Source: Janthinobacterium sp. B9-8 (lineage in GTDB: Bacteria; Pseudomonadota; Gammaproteobacteria; Burkholderiales; Chitinibacteraceae). Taken from it: a stretch of 64,000 nt of DNA. Shown piece by piece: positions 8,259 to 16,705 of the stretch. Location of the stretch: positions 558,001-622,000 of the forward strand of contig NZ_CP014222.1 in assembly GCF_000969645.2 (NCBI RefSeq), given 5' to 3'. Within the stretch, counting starts at the first letter, position 1. Each line of letters starts with the position of its first letter. Below the pieces are notes generated by a model that saw nothing but the letters and a program-made list of their open reading frames with translations, made no database searches and was not told the DNA's origin. Position numbers and translations under genes: made by a program.

Positions 8259-10043
8259 TTACATATTTTCTGCAATCACTTTTAAAAAGTCATCGCCGTA
8301 TTTTTCCAGCTTTCTATCGCCAATACCCGAAACGCGGGACATTTCGTAATGATCCCCGGGGCGTAATCTCACCATTTCTTTGAGTGTGGCATCGCCAAAG
8401 ATAATATAGGCGGGCACATTTTGCTCGTCGGCCAATTCTTTGCGGCGGCGGCGCAGTGCTTGCCATAGGGCTTGATCCGAGCTGGTAATAAAGTCGCTGT
8501 CTTTTTCGCCTTTGTAATTAAATTTCTCGGTGCGCTCACGTAAAAACAGCGGTGTTTCGCCCTTGAGTAAGGGCCGCGCAGCATCGGTGAGCTCTAGCCC
8601 GCCGTGGCCGGATTCATTTAAGCGGATGGCGCCACGGGCCAAGAGTTGGCGAAACACGGCGCGCCAGCTGGATTCGTCCACATCTTTGCCGATGCCAAAG
8701 GTGGTGATGCGATCATGAAAATGCTCTTTTACTTTGGGCGTTGCCTTGCCTTGCAAAATATCCACCAGATGGCCAACGCCAAAGCGATTGCCGGTTCTAA
8801 AGATACACGACAGCGCTTTTCTGGCCGCCTCGGTCATTTCCACCAGTTTGGGCGGGTTGATGCAATTATCGCAATTGCCGCAGCGCTGGCTTTCTTCGCC
8901 AAAATAGCCCAGCAGCGTCTGGCGGCGGCAGGCGGTGGCCTCCACTAAGCCCAGCATGGCATCGAGCTTGCGCCGCTCCACCAGTTTTTGCATATCGGGG
9001 GAGTTGGAATTATCGATCATGCTATTGAGCAAGATTAAATCTTGCAGGCCGTAAGCCAGCCAAGTGTTCGCAGGCAAGCCATCGCGCCCCGCACGGCCGG
9101 TTTCCTGATAATAATTTTCTATGCTCTTGGGCAAATCAAGGTGGGCCACAAAGCGCACATCGGGCTTATCGATGCCCATCCCAAAGGCAATCGTCGCCAC
9201 CATCACCACGCCTTCGTTCCGAATGAATTGTTGCTGATTCTTAGTGCGCACGCTGACATCCAGCCCAGCATGGTAGGGCAGGGCCTTGATTTCCTTGCTT
9301 CGCAGCCAAGCGGCGGTGTCTTCAACTTTTTTACGGCTTAAGCAATACACAATGCCCGAATCGCCCTCGTGCTCGCGGCGGATAAAGGTGAGCAGCTGAT
9401 CGCGGGCGTTTTTTTTCTCGACCATGGCGTAGCGCAAATTGGGCCGATCAAAGCTGGAGACAAACTTTTGCGCGTCTTCGAGGCGCAGCCGCTCTATCAT
9501 CTCGGTACGAGTGGCATGGTCCGCCGTGGCGGTGAGGGCAATGCGTGGAATGCCGGGGAATTCATCGGCGAGTAAGGATAGCGCCAGATATTCCGGCCTA
9601 AAATCATGGCCCCACTGCGATACGCAATGTGCCTCATCAATCGCAAACAAGCCAATCTGCGCACGCTTTAGCAGCGCCATAAAGCGCGGCGTAACTAGCC
9701 GCTCTGGCGCGACATACAGCATCTTGAGCTGGCCATTGATAAACGCGTTTTCTACATCACGCGCCTCTTCCTGATTCAAGCTTGAATTTAAATAAGCCGC
9801 CGCAACACCCAACTCTTTTAAGGCGTCCACCTGATCCTGCATCAGCGCAATCAAGGGCGACACCACCACACCGCAGCCATCCCGCAGCAGCGCGGGGATC
9901 TGATAACAGAGTGATTTCCCCCCGCCAGTAGGCATCAAAACCAGCGCATCCCCACCCCCCGCCACATGGCTAACAATAGTTTCCTGCTCACCGCGAAAAC
10001 TGCGATAACCAAAGACGTGTTCGAGGACTGAATGGGGGGACAT
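8259..10043 (-). CDS. recQ: ATP-dependent DNA helicase RecQ
   Basis: This 3'-5' superfamily 2 helicase acts in recombination and replication-fork repair. The 594-residue protein from MSPHSVLEHVFGYRSFRGEQ has Walker A MPTGGGKSLCYQ, the DEAH box, motif III ALTATAD and motif VI with QETGRAGRDG. Then come the zinc-binding cysteines (C-GNCDNC) of the RQC domain and a C-terminal HRDC domain (GDATLKEMVRLRP onward). I chose the ATG ending at 10043 because the longer open frame to 10271 runs into the R2 repeat and adds 76 unrelated residues. The length is typical for the family. It is a housekeeping gene. Confidence 0.95.
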   Translation of the reverse strand: MSPHSVLEHVFGYRSFRGEQETIVSHVAGGGDALVLMPTGGGKSLCYQIPALLRDGCGVVVSPLIALMQDQVDALKELGVAAAYLNSSLNQEEARDVENAFINGQLKMLYVAPERLVTPRFMALLKRAQIGLFAIDEAHCVSQWGHDFRPEYLALSLLADEFPGIPRIALTATADHATRTEMIERLRLEDAQKFVSSFDRPNLRYAMVEKKNARDQLLTFIRREHEGDSGIVYCLSRKKVEDTAAWLRSKEIKALPYHAGLDVSVRTKNQQQFIRNEGVVMVATIAFGMGIDKPDVRFVAHLDLPKSIENYYQETGRAGRDGLPANTWLAYGLQDLILLNSMIDNSNSPDMQKLVERRKLDAMLGLVEATACRRQTLLGYFGEESQRCGNCDNCINPPKLVEMTEAARKALSCIFRTGNRFGVGHLVDILQGKATPKVKEHFHDRITTFGIGKDVDESSWRAVFRQLLARGAIRLNESGHGGLELTDAARPLLKGETPLFLRERTEKFNYKGEKDSDFITSSDQALWQALRRRRKELADEQNVPAYIIFGDATLKEMVRLRPGDHYEMSRVSGIGDRKLEKYGDDFLKVIAENM

Positions 10044-10141
10044 GGCGAATCTTATGTGCAGCAAAGGGAGGATTGTACCCGTGTGCGGGGCGAAGCTAAA
10101 ACCTAGCTGGGTTTGGAGGGAAGATTTACGGGGAATAAGTA

Positions 10142-10335
10142 ATGTAGGGCGCACTCGAAGCTCGAGCGTGCGGCAGTTTTCGTAGCGTAGGGCGCACTCG
10201 AAGCTTTGCGTGCGACAGTATTTTTGTCGCTCAGCGAAGCGCAGTGCGCCGTGGGGTGATCGCATTATCAATTACTCTACGGCGTACTACGCAGGGTGAA
10301 AAAACGCTACCTGCTTTGAGTACGCCCTACAAGAT
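10142..10335. repeat. R2 dispersed repeat, copy 1
   Basis: It begins GTAGGGCGCACTCGAAGCTC, has an internal partial duplication (AGGGCGCACTCGAAG occurs twice), contains GCGAAGCGCAGTGCGCC, and ends with TTGAGTACGCCCTACAAG. The ends are roughly inverted (GTAGGGCG..CTCGAAG against CTT.GAGTACGCCCTAC). Related copies are at 11311-11458 and 12101-12213. Confidence 0.8.
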
Positions 10336-10410
10336 TTAACTCACGGGATTCAATTTTATTTGCTCATTCGGAATCGCTTTGGTGCGTAGGCTGAAGCGGG
10401 TCAACTTGTT
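10336..10410 (-). pseudogene. 3' remnant of an isochorismatase-family gene
   Basis: On the minus strand, the codons before the TAA at 10336-10338 read NKLTRFSLRTKAIPNEQIKL plus NPVS. This aligns with the C-terminus of the intact hydrolase at 11464-12009 (NLTSFGPRAKAILAEKIEFN). As in the intact gene, an R2 repeat follows directly after the stop. Upstream of these about 25 codons the similarity ends. I read it as what remains of a duplicated gene-repeat unit. Confidence 0.55.
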
Positions 10411-10497
10411 GCCGGATGGGCAAGGGGGAAACAAGGTGCTTAGTTAAATATATATTCAGTTAAAATAATAGTCGCCTTATAAAACCTGAGTTTATTT

Positions 10498-11211
10498 TTA
10501 TATTTGATGCGAAAATTCTTTATCCCATTCATCAATATTGAGCTGGAATGCACACAATGGGCGTAATTGGTTTATCAGCCATTCCCTATCAATTTGTACT
10601 GTATGTAGTGGATAGTTTTCTTCTTCTTCATTCTCTGTTTCAGCTTCATAATCCATAAAGGTAAGCCGGACAAAGTCATTGCATCCTTCTGCTCGTTCAG
10701 CACCAAAAATAACATTGTCATCGTCGCTGTCATTATCAACCATTAAAATTGGCTGGGTTGTTGGTATGCCAGAGAAAGAATTTAGCTGTGTTAATAAATC
10801 GGTGATTGTTCTACCATAAAAGCCTAGCTCACATGTTTCATCTCCAAAATCAGCATGCTTTATAACGAGGTCAATGTCCCAATATGGGTTTGAATGTTTG
10901 ATAATTATTTGTTTGTTTTTTGGGAATGATTCAATTGAATTTTTCAATGCTTGTAAATATTTTTCCCATTCATTATCAAAGCCAGAAAAATGATTTGTAT
11001 TAATCGTAACCGATTGATATTTGTAATCATGCGTATCGGTAGTGTTTTCATATTCAGGAGAAAAATTCAAGGGTGAATTAAATATTTCTCGCGTTCTTAA
11101 TCTGAACAAAAAGGGTTCTGTTAGCTTATATAACAGACCTACACGGCTACAAATCGCAATTTGATAATTTGGCGTTTGGCTGGGGGAAAATAGGATAGAT
11201 GATTTAGACAC
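10498..11211 (-). CDS. hypothetical protein, AT-rich gene
   Basis: I do not recognise this 237-residue protein. It has no signal peptide and no membrane segment. It contains an acidic stretch (VDNDSDDDNVIFG) and a glutamate-rich stretch (EAETENEEEENYP), so it is probably a soluble acidic cytoplasmic protein. Its DNA is clearly more AT-rich than recQ or the hydrolase next to it. It is enclosed by R2 repeats and the hydrolase remnant, suggesting acquisition by transfer. There is no clear operon partner. Confidence 0.6.
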   Translation of the reverse strand: MSKSSILFSPSQTPNYQIAICSRVGLLYKLTEPFLFRLRTREIFNSPLNFSPEYENTTDTHDYKYQSVTINTNHFSGFDNEWEKYLQALKNSIESFPKNKQIIIKHSNPYWDIDLVIKHADFGDETCELGFYGRTITDLLTQLNSFSGIPTTQPILMVDNDSDDDNVIFGAERAEGCNDFVRLTFMDYEAETENEEEENYPLHTVQIDREWLINQLRPLCAFQLNIDEWDKEFSHQI

Positions 11212-11310
11212 GGACTTATTCCTGCTCCATATTAAATAGGTGAGCTTTAAAAACTAAGCAAACAATATTGCCTTTTTATCTTGTATGACAATTGTGCTTG
11301 AAGCAAGTAG

Positions 11311-11458
11311 GGTGTAGAGCGCACTCGAAGTTCGAGCGTGCGACGATTTTTTGTCGCTCAGCGATAAGCGCAGTGCGCCGTGTGGAAATTGTGATATGTG
11401 TGTGGCGTACTGCGCAGGGCGATAAAGCCCGCCCTGCTTCGAGTACGCCCTACAAGAT
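11311..11458. repeat. R2 dispersed repeat, copy 2
   Basis: It starts GTGTAGAGCGCACTCGAAGT, includes TTTTTGTCGCTCAGCGATAAG and GCGCAGTGCGCCGTG, and ends CTTCGAGTACGCCCTACAAG, immediately downstream of the hydrolase stop codon. It has the same orientation as copy 1, with the same relation to an isochorismatase 3' end. Confidence 0.8.
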
Positions 11459-11463
11459 TTAAC

Positions 11464-12009
11464 TTACGGTATTGAATTAAATTCTATTTTCTCAGCCAAA
11501 ATCGCTTTAGCCCGTGGCCCGAAGCTGGTCAGATTTGAAAGCGTGACATTGTGATGGGCAGAAATTTGTGCGGCAGAAAGCACATCGTTGTCCATGGTGG
11601 AATGGCCGTCAGCAATCAACGTTACAGGGTAGCCTAGGGCAAGGGCACGGCGGACTGTGGTGTCTACGCAAAACTCGCTTTGCAGGCCGCAGATTATCAA
11701 ATGCTCTGCGCCAAGGTCTTTGAGTAGGGTATGCAGATTGGTACTGTGGAATGAATCCGATGCCGTTTTTCTGATAAATAAATCATCTGGCTGCGCTTGC
11801 AAACCCGCAGCCAGCTTCCAGCCATCCGAGCCATATTCAAGCGGGCCACCATTTTCTTCATGCTGGATATAAATAACAGGAACACCATTCTGGCGTGCTA
11901 ATTGGGTCACAGTATTAATACGGCTAATTACTTGAGCGGCTTCAAAGGCTGCATATTCGCCACTGCAGAGGGCTTCTTGCACATCAATCACGAGCATTGC
12001 GGTTTTCAT
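11464..12009 (-). CDS. isochorismatase-family cysteine hydrolase
   Basis: The 181-residue protein has the catalytic triad of the family: Asp9 in LVIDVQ, Lys81 in RKTASDSF, and Cys114 in GLQSEFCVDTTVR, with the cis-peptide region just before it. Family members hydrolyse amides or vinyl ethers such as nicotinamide, N-carbamoyl compounds or isochorismate; the substrate here is not evident. It is cytoplasmic, with no signal peptide. Upstream bases on the minus strand contain CACAAGGCC, a weak ribosome site. It appears to stand alone between R2 copies 2 and 3. Confidence 0.88.
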   Translation of the reverse strand: MKTAMLVIDVQEALCSGEYAAFEAAQVISRINTVTQLARQNGVPVIYIQHEENGGPLEYGSDGWKLAAGLQAQPDDLFIRKTASDSFHSTNLHTLLKDLGAEHLIICGLQSEFCVDTTVRRALALGYPVTLIADGHSTMDNDVLSAAQISAHHNVTLSNLTSFGPRAKAILAEKIEFNSIP

Positions 12010-12100
12010 AGTGGCCTTGTGGTGATTTAAAAAAGATGAATATCAAGAGTATAGAACGAGCGTATGCTTGAAGGTATAAGCAAGATGTACTTGAAGATTA

Positions 12101-12213
12101 AGTAGGACGCACTCGAAGCGAAGCGCAGTGCGCCCTATGGTGATATGGGCTAGGAGGTCTATGGCCCACTGTGCTGGGCGATAAACCTTGCCCGGCTTCG
12201 AGTACGCCTACGC
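12101..12213. repeat. R2 dispersed repeat, copy 3
   Basis: A shorter copy with GTAGGACGCACTCGAAGCGA, AGCGCAGTGCGCCCTA, GCTGGGCGATAAACC and CGGCTTCGAGTACGCCTACG. It lies upstream of the hydrolase gene, in the otherwise gene-free stretch 12010-12418. Confidence 0.75.
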
Positions 12214-12418
12214 TGCGGGGGGAAGCTTCTCCTGTTTTCGAGCCCTGCAGGGCTGTATTTCAATTAACCGAGGTCAGAGTAAAGATAAATCCGCTTGCTT
12301 CGGCCCTGAGAGTAGATGAGGCATAGCGGTTAAGCGTTGCAGGGTGAGTGGCTAATAATTACAATGCACTGACGTATGCCTATAATCCCCGCTGTCTACC
12401 GCCTGAAAAGATATTCCT

Positions 12419-13231
12419 ATGACTTGGCTTAATTATTACTTAAAGCGCCTTTCGCTAACAAGCTGGCCAACGCTCGATCAGGCAGGGCTGGCGTTTCTGC
12501 AGCGGCGGCATATTGAATCGATTGCATTTGGCAACGTTGATCTGTTGCTGGGAAATACCCCAAAGCTAAATCATGACGCTTTAGTTGAAAAACTATTAAT
12601 TCAAGGCCGCCCGGGATATTGCTACGAGATTAATACGCTATTTGCATCGCTGTTAAACCACCTCGGTTTGAAAACCACTCTGCATATGGCGCGGGTTTTA
12701 CTGAATAAAGAGCTTGTACATGAACGGCCCAGATCGCACTTAATTATGACTATAGAGCAGGAAGGGCAAACGTGGCTATTAGATGCGGGCTTTGGCGGTG
12801 GAGGGATTTGCGAGCCTATTTCATTACAGGCCGGAGTGGTTTTTGATCAATCTATTGATCGATATCGCTTATTACCAGAACAAACACTTGCCGGCTGGTA
12901 TTTGCAGCGCGAAATAAATGGCGAATGGAATAATTTATATTGGTTTGATTTAACCACGGCTTATCCGGTAGATTGCCATGTGGGTAATCATTATGCTGCA
13001 ACAGAAAGCGAATCAATATTTTTGCGTGATCTGATGGTCACGCGTATCGATGGTATTCAACGCTTAGTGCTGCATAACAGGCAATTGAGTATCCGCAGCA
13101 AAACGGATAGCAGCTTTAAAGTAATCTCGACGGCTGTGGAGTTGCAAAACATCCTTGATCATTATTTCGGTTTTGGTGTGCAGCCTGATCAGGCTGAGCT
13201 GCTTTTTAAAATGGGCGATTGCAAGGACTAA
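12419..13231 (+). CDS. nat: arylamine N-acetyltransferase
   Basis: This cytoplasmic enzyme transfers acetyl groups from acetyl-CoA to aromatic amines and hydrazines by a ping-pong mechanism. The cysteine-protease-like triad is present: Cys68 in RPGYCYEIN, His107 in RSHLIM, and Asp122 in LLDAGFGGGG. The N-terminal HIESIAFGNVDLLLG also fits the family. At 270 residues it is normal in length. The ATG at 12419 follows the weak AGATATTCCT. It is monocistronic by context. Confidence 0.92.
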   Translation: MTWLNYYLKRLSLTSWPTLDQAGLAFLQRRHIESIAFGNVDLLLGNTPKLNHDALVEKLLIQGRPGYCYEINTLFASLLNHLGLKTTLHMARVLLNKELVHERPRSHLIMTIEQEGQTWLLDAGFGGGGICEPISLQAGVVFDQSIDRYRLLPEQTLAGWYLQREINGEWNNLYWFDLTTAYPVDCHVGNHYAATESESIFLRDLMVTRIDGIQRLVLHNRQLSIRSKTDSSFKVISTAVELQNILDHYFGFGVQPDQAELLFKMGDCKD

Positions 13232-13409
13232 TAAGGAAGGGCTGATTAAATCGTCATTCTCGAATGTTTGCATCGGGAATTTAGTGCAAAGATTAGATTT
13301 TTGCCTGTGTGGGAATGATGAAATTGAATAAATCAGGAATAAACCGAGGGCAGAGCGCAGTTAAAAATAAATACATTAACTAATTTATCCGTGGTCTGTC
13401 CCTATTTCC

Positions 13410-13847
13410 CTATTTTCGCAAGACTTCCGCTGCCAGTCGTTGCAAATTCTGCTCATTGGCCGTAGCGATAAATTGGGCGATCTGTTCGTAGTGTTCAACT
13501 AAATCGAAGGTTTGACGCCAGTAGACCTGAGTCCCTTGCTCAACTGGCCTGAGTTCAATCGTCAGCATGAAGTGATGGCTAGACAGGTGCTCAATCTCGA
13601 ATAGCTTGGCAGGCACGATACGCGTGAAACGGCTTTCATTTGGGTAATCCTCGCCTTTTGGTCCGTGCATGGTGAGCAGCCAAGTGCCGCCCGCTTGAAA
13701 GTCAAACTGGTGAATCGTGTTCGTAAAGCCATCAGGCCCCCACCAGCGGGCGACCCGAGCTGGGTCGCTCATCGTGGCGAAGACCTGAGCTGGGGTTGCT
13801 GCCACAAACACGCTTCGTGAATCGGAGCGCTTGTCGATTGCTTGCAT
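13410..13847 (-). CDS. SRPBCC (AHSA1-type) domain protein
   Basis: The 145-residue protein is a single START/SRPBCC ligand-binding domain of the AHSA1 type: FVAATPAQVFATMSDPARV, then RWWGPDGFTNTIHQFDFQAG, then ESRFTRIVPAKLFEIEH. Members bind hydrophobic ligands or act as polyketide-cyclase-like proteins; the ligand is unknown. It is cytoplasmic with no signal peptide. An R3 repeat begins a few bases upstream of the start codon. Confidence 0.85.
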   Translation of the reverse strand: MQAIDKRSDSRSVFVAATPAQVFATMSDPARVARWWGPDGFTNTIHQFDFQAGGTWLLTMHGPKGEDYPNESRFTRIVPAKLFEIEHLSSHHFMLTIELRPVEQGTQVYWRQTFDLVEHYEQIAQFIATANEQNLQRLAAEVLRK

Positions 13848-13856
13848 ATTGCTACT

Positions 13857-13990
13857 CCCTGTTGGGCGGCTTAGCCGCAGGCGTAAGCCGTGATTTTGGT
13901 ATGGGGTGCTGAGCGAATTGAGCAGGTGGTTTGTGCTTGACAGTGTAGTTTAGTGTGGGTTGATAAACCTAAGCTGCCCTACAGGACTAC
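13857..13990. repeat. R3 dispersed repeat, copy 1
   Basis: It reads GTTGGGCGGCTTAGCCGCAG at the left and GGTTGATAAACCTAAGCTGC then CCTACAGG at the right, so its ends are imperfect inverted repeats. A second copy at 51857-51980 shares TTAGCCGCAGGCGTAA, AGGTGGTTTGTG and GGGTTGATAA.CCTAA. Both copies sit directly against the 3' end of a minus-strand accessory gene. Confidence 0.75.
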
Positions 13991-14073
13991 AGGGCTGATG
14001 TGCTCGAATGCCGGGTTGGGCGTCATTTAATTTTCTCGCTGCTCTCAGGCGTTTGCTCCGTAAATGCTTTCAG

Positions 14074-14611
14074 TCAGTCAGCATACTGTGCGTCGGGTGG
14101 TATCAATCCACTTTCGCGCGGGCCACTAAAGTCGATGATGCTGACGTATGGCGCGCCTTTCCCAAACTTCTTAGTGAAGGCCGCACGGACCTTGTTCCCG
14201 TGTTTGATTAAATCGATACACAGTAGGGTGCTAAAGAACGCGATGTCATCAACATAGCTGTGAATTCCCTCAACGCTATCTGGGTACTCTTGGTTCGTAT
14301 CGCCAGCCGGAAGTGGCATACCGAAATAGTACTGAGGAATTTGTTCATTTGGTATGGCGCCACTAGCAAACCTGTGAATCAAGTGGTCACGTTTTACTAT
14401 CGCCTCTCGCATACCAAAAAGCGACTGATCGAGAACTGAGACGAGTGCAAGTGGCCTGCCATACGCGGATATCTTTTCGAAAACTAGCTTCTTGAGTGTC
14501 TCGATTGGTACAAATGGGGCTGGAAATGTCCTCATGTCTACGACGACCCGATATTCGACATCGTCTGGTATTTGGCCTGCGGCTAGCTGTTCCTTGAATA
14601 AACGTAGCGCG
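14074..14611 (-). pseudogene. hypothetical gene, 5' end replaced by an IS3 fragment
   Basis: The open frame continues upstream of the ATG at 14535, through LRLFKEQLAAGQIPDDVEYR, up to about 14611, where IS3 orfA sequence begins. The native start is therefore lost and only a C-terminal part of about 175 codons remains. The product has no obvious membrane segment and I do not recognise the family (RTFPAPFVPIETLKKLVFEK, VLDQSLFGMREAIVKRDHLI). A truncated product from 14535 is possible. Downstream, GCCCAACCCGGC on the minus strand resembles the first half of an integron attC, cut by repeat R3, so this may be an old cassette gene. Confidence 0.6.
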
Positions 14612-14612
14612 T

Positions 14613-14870
14613 CTTATTTTCGTCATCCAGCTCTTTTATGCGCGTCATCATCGAGACGTCCATGCCGCCAAACTTAGCGCGCCACTTATAGAATGATGCG
14701 GGGCTCATGTCGTGTTCACGGCATAGATCCGGAATGGTCGAGCCGGCTTCGGCCTGCTTTAAGATCGCCATAATCTGGCGTTATCAATTGCCTTCGGCTT
14801 TCATGTAGAACTCCCCAAATACTGCGAGAAAATCCCACTTAAAAATGAGCTGGTTTTGTGGGGGGATTAC
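14613..14870 (-). mobile_element. IS3-family remnant: left end plus broken orfA
   Basis: Read on the minus strand, the element starts near GGTAATCCCCCCACAAAACC. It then has ATGAAAGCCGAAGGCAATTG with in-frame stops, followed by a readable orfA piece: MAILKQAEAG, PDLCREHDMSPASFYKWRA and GGMDVSMMTRIKELDDENK, the helix-turn-helix part of an IS3-type OrfA. At ENK (about 14613) it breaks off into unrelated sequence. The rest of orfA, orfB and the right end are absent. It marks the left edge of the secretion island. Related end fragments occur at 33395, 35729 and 37540. Confidence 0.8.
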
Positions 14871-15361
14871 CATCTTCTTCGTTTTCTCGTTTAACTTTAT
14901 TCCGTAAATAGGGTGCGTAATAGCTTTAATAATATGCCTCATGAAAGGTTTACAGAGTCGTAATGTCATGATTTTAGCTTTTGAAAAATAAGCGATACGT
15001 CTTGTACTGCTTCAGCCAGTATCTTCGTTCCTTTAAATAAACTGACAAAATTATCTGTGTAATGGCAAGAGGATAAGGTTAATTGAGGCTACTACACATT
15101 GTTGCTCTTCGGTTATGTGACAAAACTGACGAGTCATACCTTTTTTAGGTAACGACATCGTACTTGTCCCATTTATTTAAATTGGGGTGATGAACATAAT
15201 CTAGGCCTTATTAGTGTGGTCTCTAGAAGTGTGCCGTTTGGTGCAAATGAGATCTGACCAAGCATCATTTTTCTGCATTTAAGTGTGGTGTTTGACTGGG
15301 TATTTTTCGCTTGATATTGAACAGGATGGGGGTCTCGCTCATCGTAAGGAAATCACTGTAA
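14871..15361. promoter_or_regulatory. gene-free stretch upstream of sctP
   Basis: About 490 AT-rich bases with no convincing gene. The promoter of the sctP-U operon should lie here. GTAAGGAAATCACTGTAA just before 15362 supplies the ribosome site (AAGGAA). I could not identify a specific regulator site by eye. Confidence 0.4.
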
Positions 15362-16705
15362 ATGAAAATTCACTCGCTTGGGGGCAAACACCTAGGTCTA
15401 GAAGAGCGTAGTACTGGCGTTGGGGATGCTCTGGAGAGTGCGCATGCGCACCTAGTGTTCAATGTACATGCCAAATTTGCCGACGCCGATGCTTTGAAGA
15501 TTATGCTTCAAGGGTTGCAGGATATTGGCCAAGCGCCGTTACTTGACATGTTAGGCGTAGATCCAACACCGCCAGAATGCCAGGCTAATTGTGTAAATGC
15601 CCAGGCTGAGACGGATTCGTCGGCAGATCTAGGCATTGCTTTACCCCTTTCTTGGGCTCCAAATCTAACTGTAGCCTTGGATTCTCTGAGTTTGAAATGG
15701 CCGAGTTTAGACCCTCTTGCCAAAGGTGAAACAAAGGCGCCTGTTGAACAATCTGCTCTTGCATCCCTTCAAACTTTATCTTTATTGACATCTGTGGTGC
15801 CGCCCAGTGTTGTAGGGACAAAGCGGTTAGACGTGGAACGATTGCACAGCACGCCTCAATCCATGCGAAAAATCAGTCGATTGCAAGAACAAGAGGAAAG
15901 AGGGGCATCAAGCCTATTCCCTTTTCCTCCAATCATAAACCAGCTCAGTGAACCTGCTGAGGTACTGATGTCTGGCGCATATAGCCTACCAACCGCTTTT
16001 GTGGAGGGTATGCACCCCCTTCGCTTGACGCCAGATGTCGGGCAAGGTTTAAACACAGCGAAGCCTGATGTGCCTAGTCAAGTCAATACGGCAGTTCTTG
16101 GGGCCGTACTTGATCGTTCGCATCTTAAACTTGCGGTGGGGGGCGCAGAGCTGGCTATGCTGGCACCCACTTCAGTGGAGGGGCAGATAGTAGGGCCGCT
16201 TGTGCTTGCACGAGGCTCGAAGGGTTCTGCGGTGCCGTCTGTTTTTGTAGGGAACGAATCTGCTTGCGAGCTGCCTGCGAGCACATCACAAGCGGGCCAG
16301 GCTGAGCGACCTATTCGTGCACAAGAGCTTGTGACGAGTGCCTTATTACAGCTGCTGCCTGAGCCAAATTTGAATGGCCCACATTATGAGTTCGTTAGTA
16401 ATCCCGCTGCACGTTCTATGCCCGCCCCTATAGTGCAAGTGCTTCCTAGCCCTGTAGAGCAGCAAGGGTTTACCTACCATTTTAAAAGTTGGGGCAATGG
16501 TGCGTTTGTAAGTGTTAATACGCTGAGTGCTGCTGATGTGCGATTTGTGCCGTCAGATGTACAGGTTCTGCAGGCCTTGCAAACGTATGGAGAAGACCAT
16601 GATATGCCGCAGCACTGGCGTGTTGAGGCGAGCGAACGTCGTGATGATGAGGCGCCACGCAGGCAGGCACGGGCTCTGCCTGTTGAAGAGGAAAATGAAG
16701 AATGA
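15362..16705 (+). CDS. sctP: type III secretion needle-length/substrate-switch protein SctP (InvJ/SpaN-like)
   Basis: The 447-residue, Ala/Ser/Pro-rich, poorly ordered protein occupies the InvJ/SpaN position directly before sctQ. The only well-conserved part is the C-terminal SPAN-type domain around residues 370-425 (FTYHFKSWGNGAFVSVNTLS, RFVPSDVQVLQALQTY), followed by a charged tail. SctP is itself secreted, measures needle length and flips the export gate (SctU) from early to middle substrates. Its stop overlaps the sctQ start (ATGA). It starts the operon sctPQRSTU. Low overall conservation is normal for this protein. The assignment rests on the C-terminus and position. Confidence 0.8.
   Translation: MKIHSLGGKHLGLEERSTGVGDALESAHAHLVFNVHAKFADADALKIMLQGLQDIGQAPLLDMLGVDPTPPECQANCVNAQAETDSSADLGIALPLSWAPNLTVALDSLSLKWPSLDPLAKGETKAPVEQSALASLQTLSLLTSVVPPSVVGTKRLDVERLHSTPQSMRKISRLQEQEERGASSLFPFPPIINQLSEPAEVLMSGAYSLPTAFVEGMHPLRLTPDVGQGLNTAKPDVPSQVNTAVLGAVLDRSHLKLAVGGAELAMLAPTSVEGQIVGPLVLARGSKGSAVPSVFVGNESACELPASTSQAGQAERPIRAQELVTSALLQLLPEPNLNGPHYEFVSNPAARSMPAPIVQVLPSPVEQQGFTYHFKSWGNGAFVSVNTLSAADVRFVPSDVQVLQALQTYGEDHDMPQHWRVEASERRDDEAPRRQARALPVEEENEE

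Noticed and set aside
10044..10271. Longer RecQ N-terminus
   Set aside because: The extra 76 residues are translated from repeat R2 and adjacent spacer and do not match the family.
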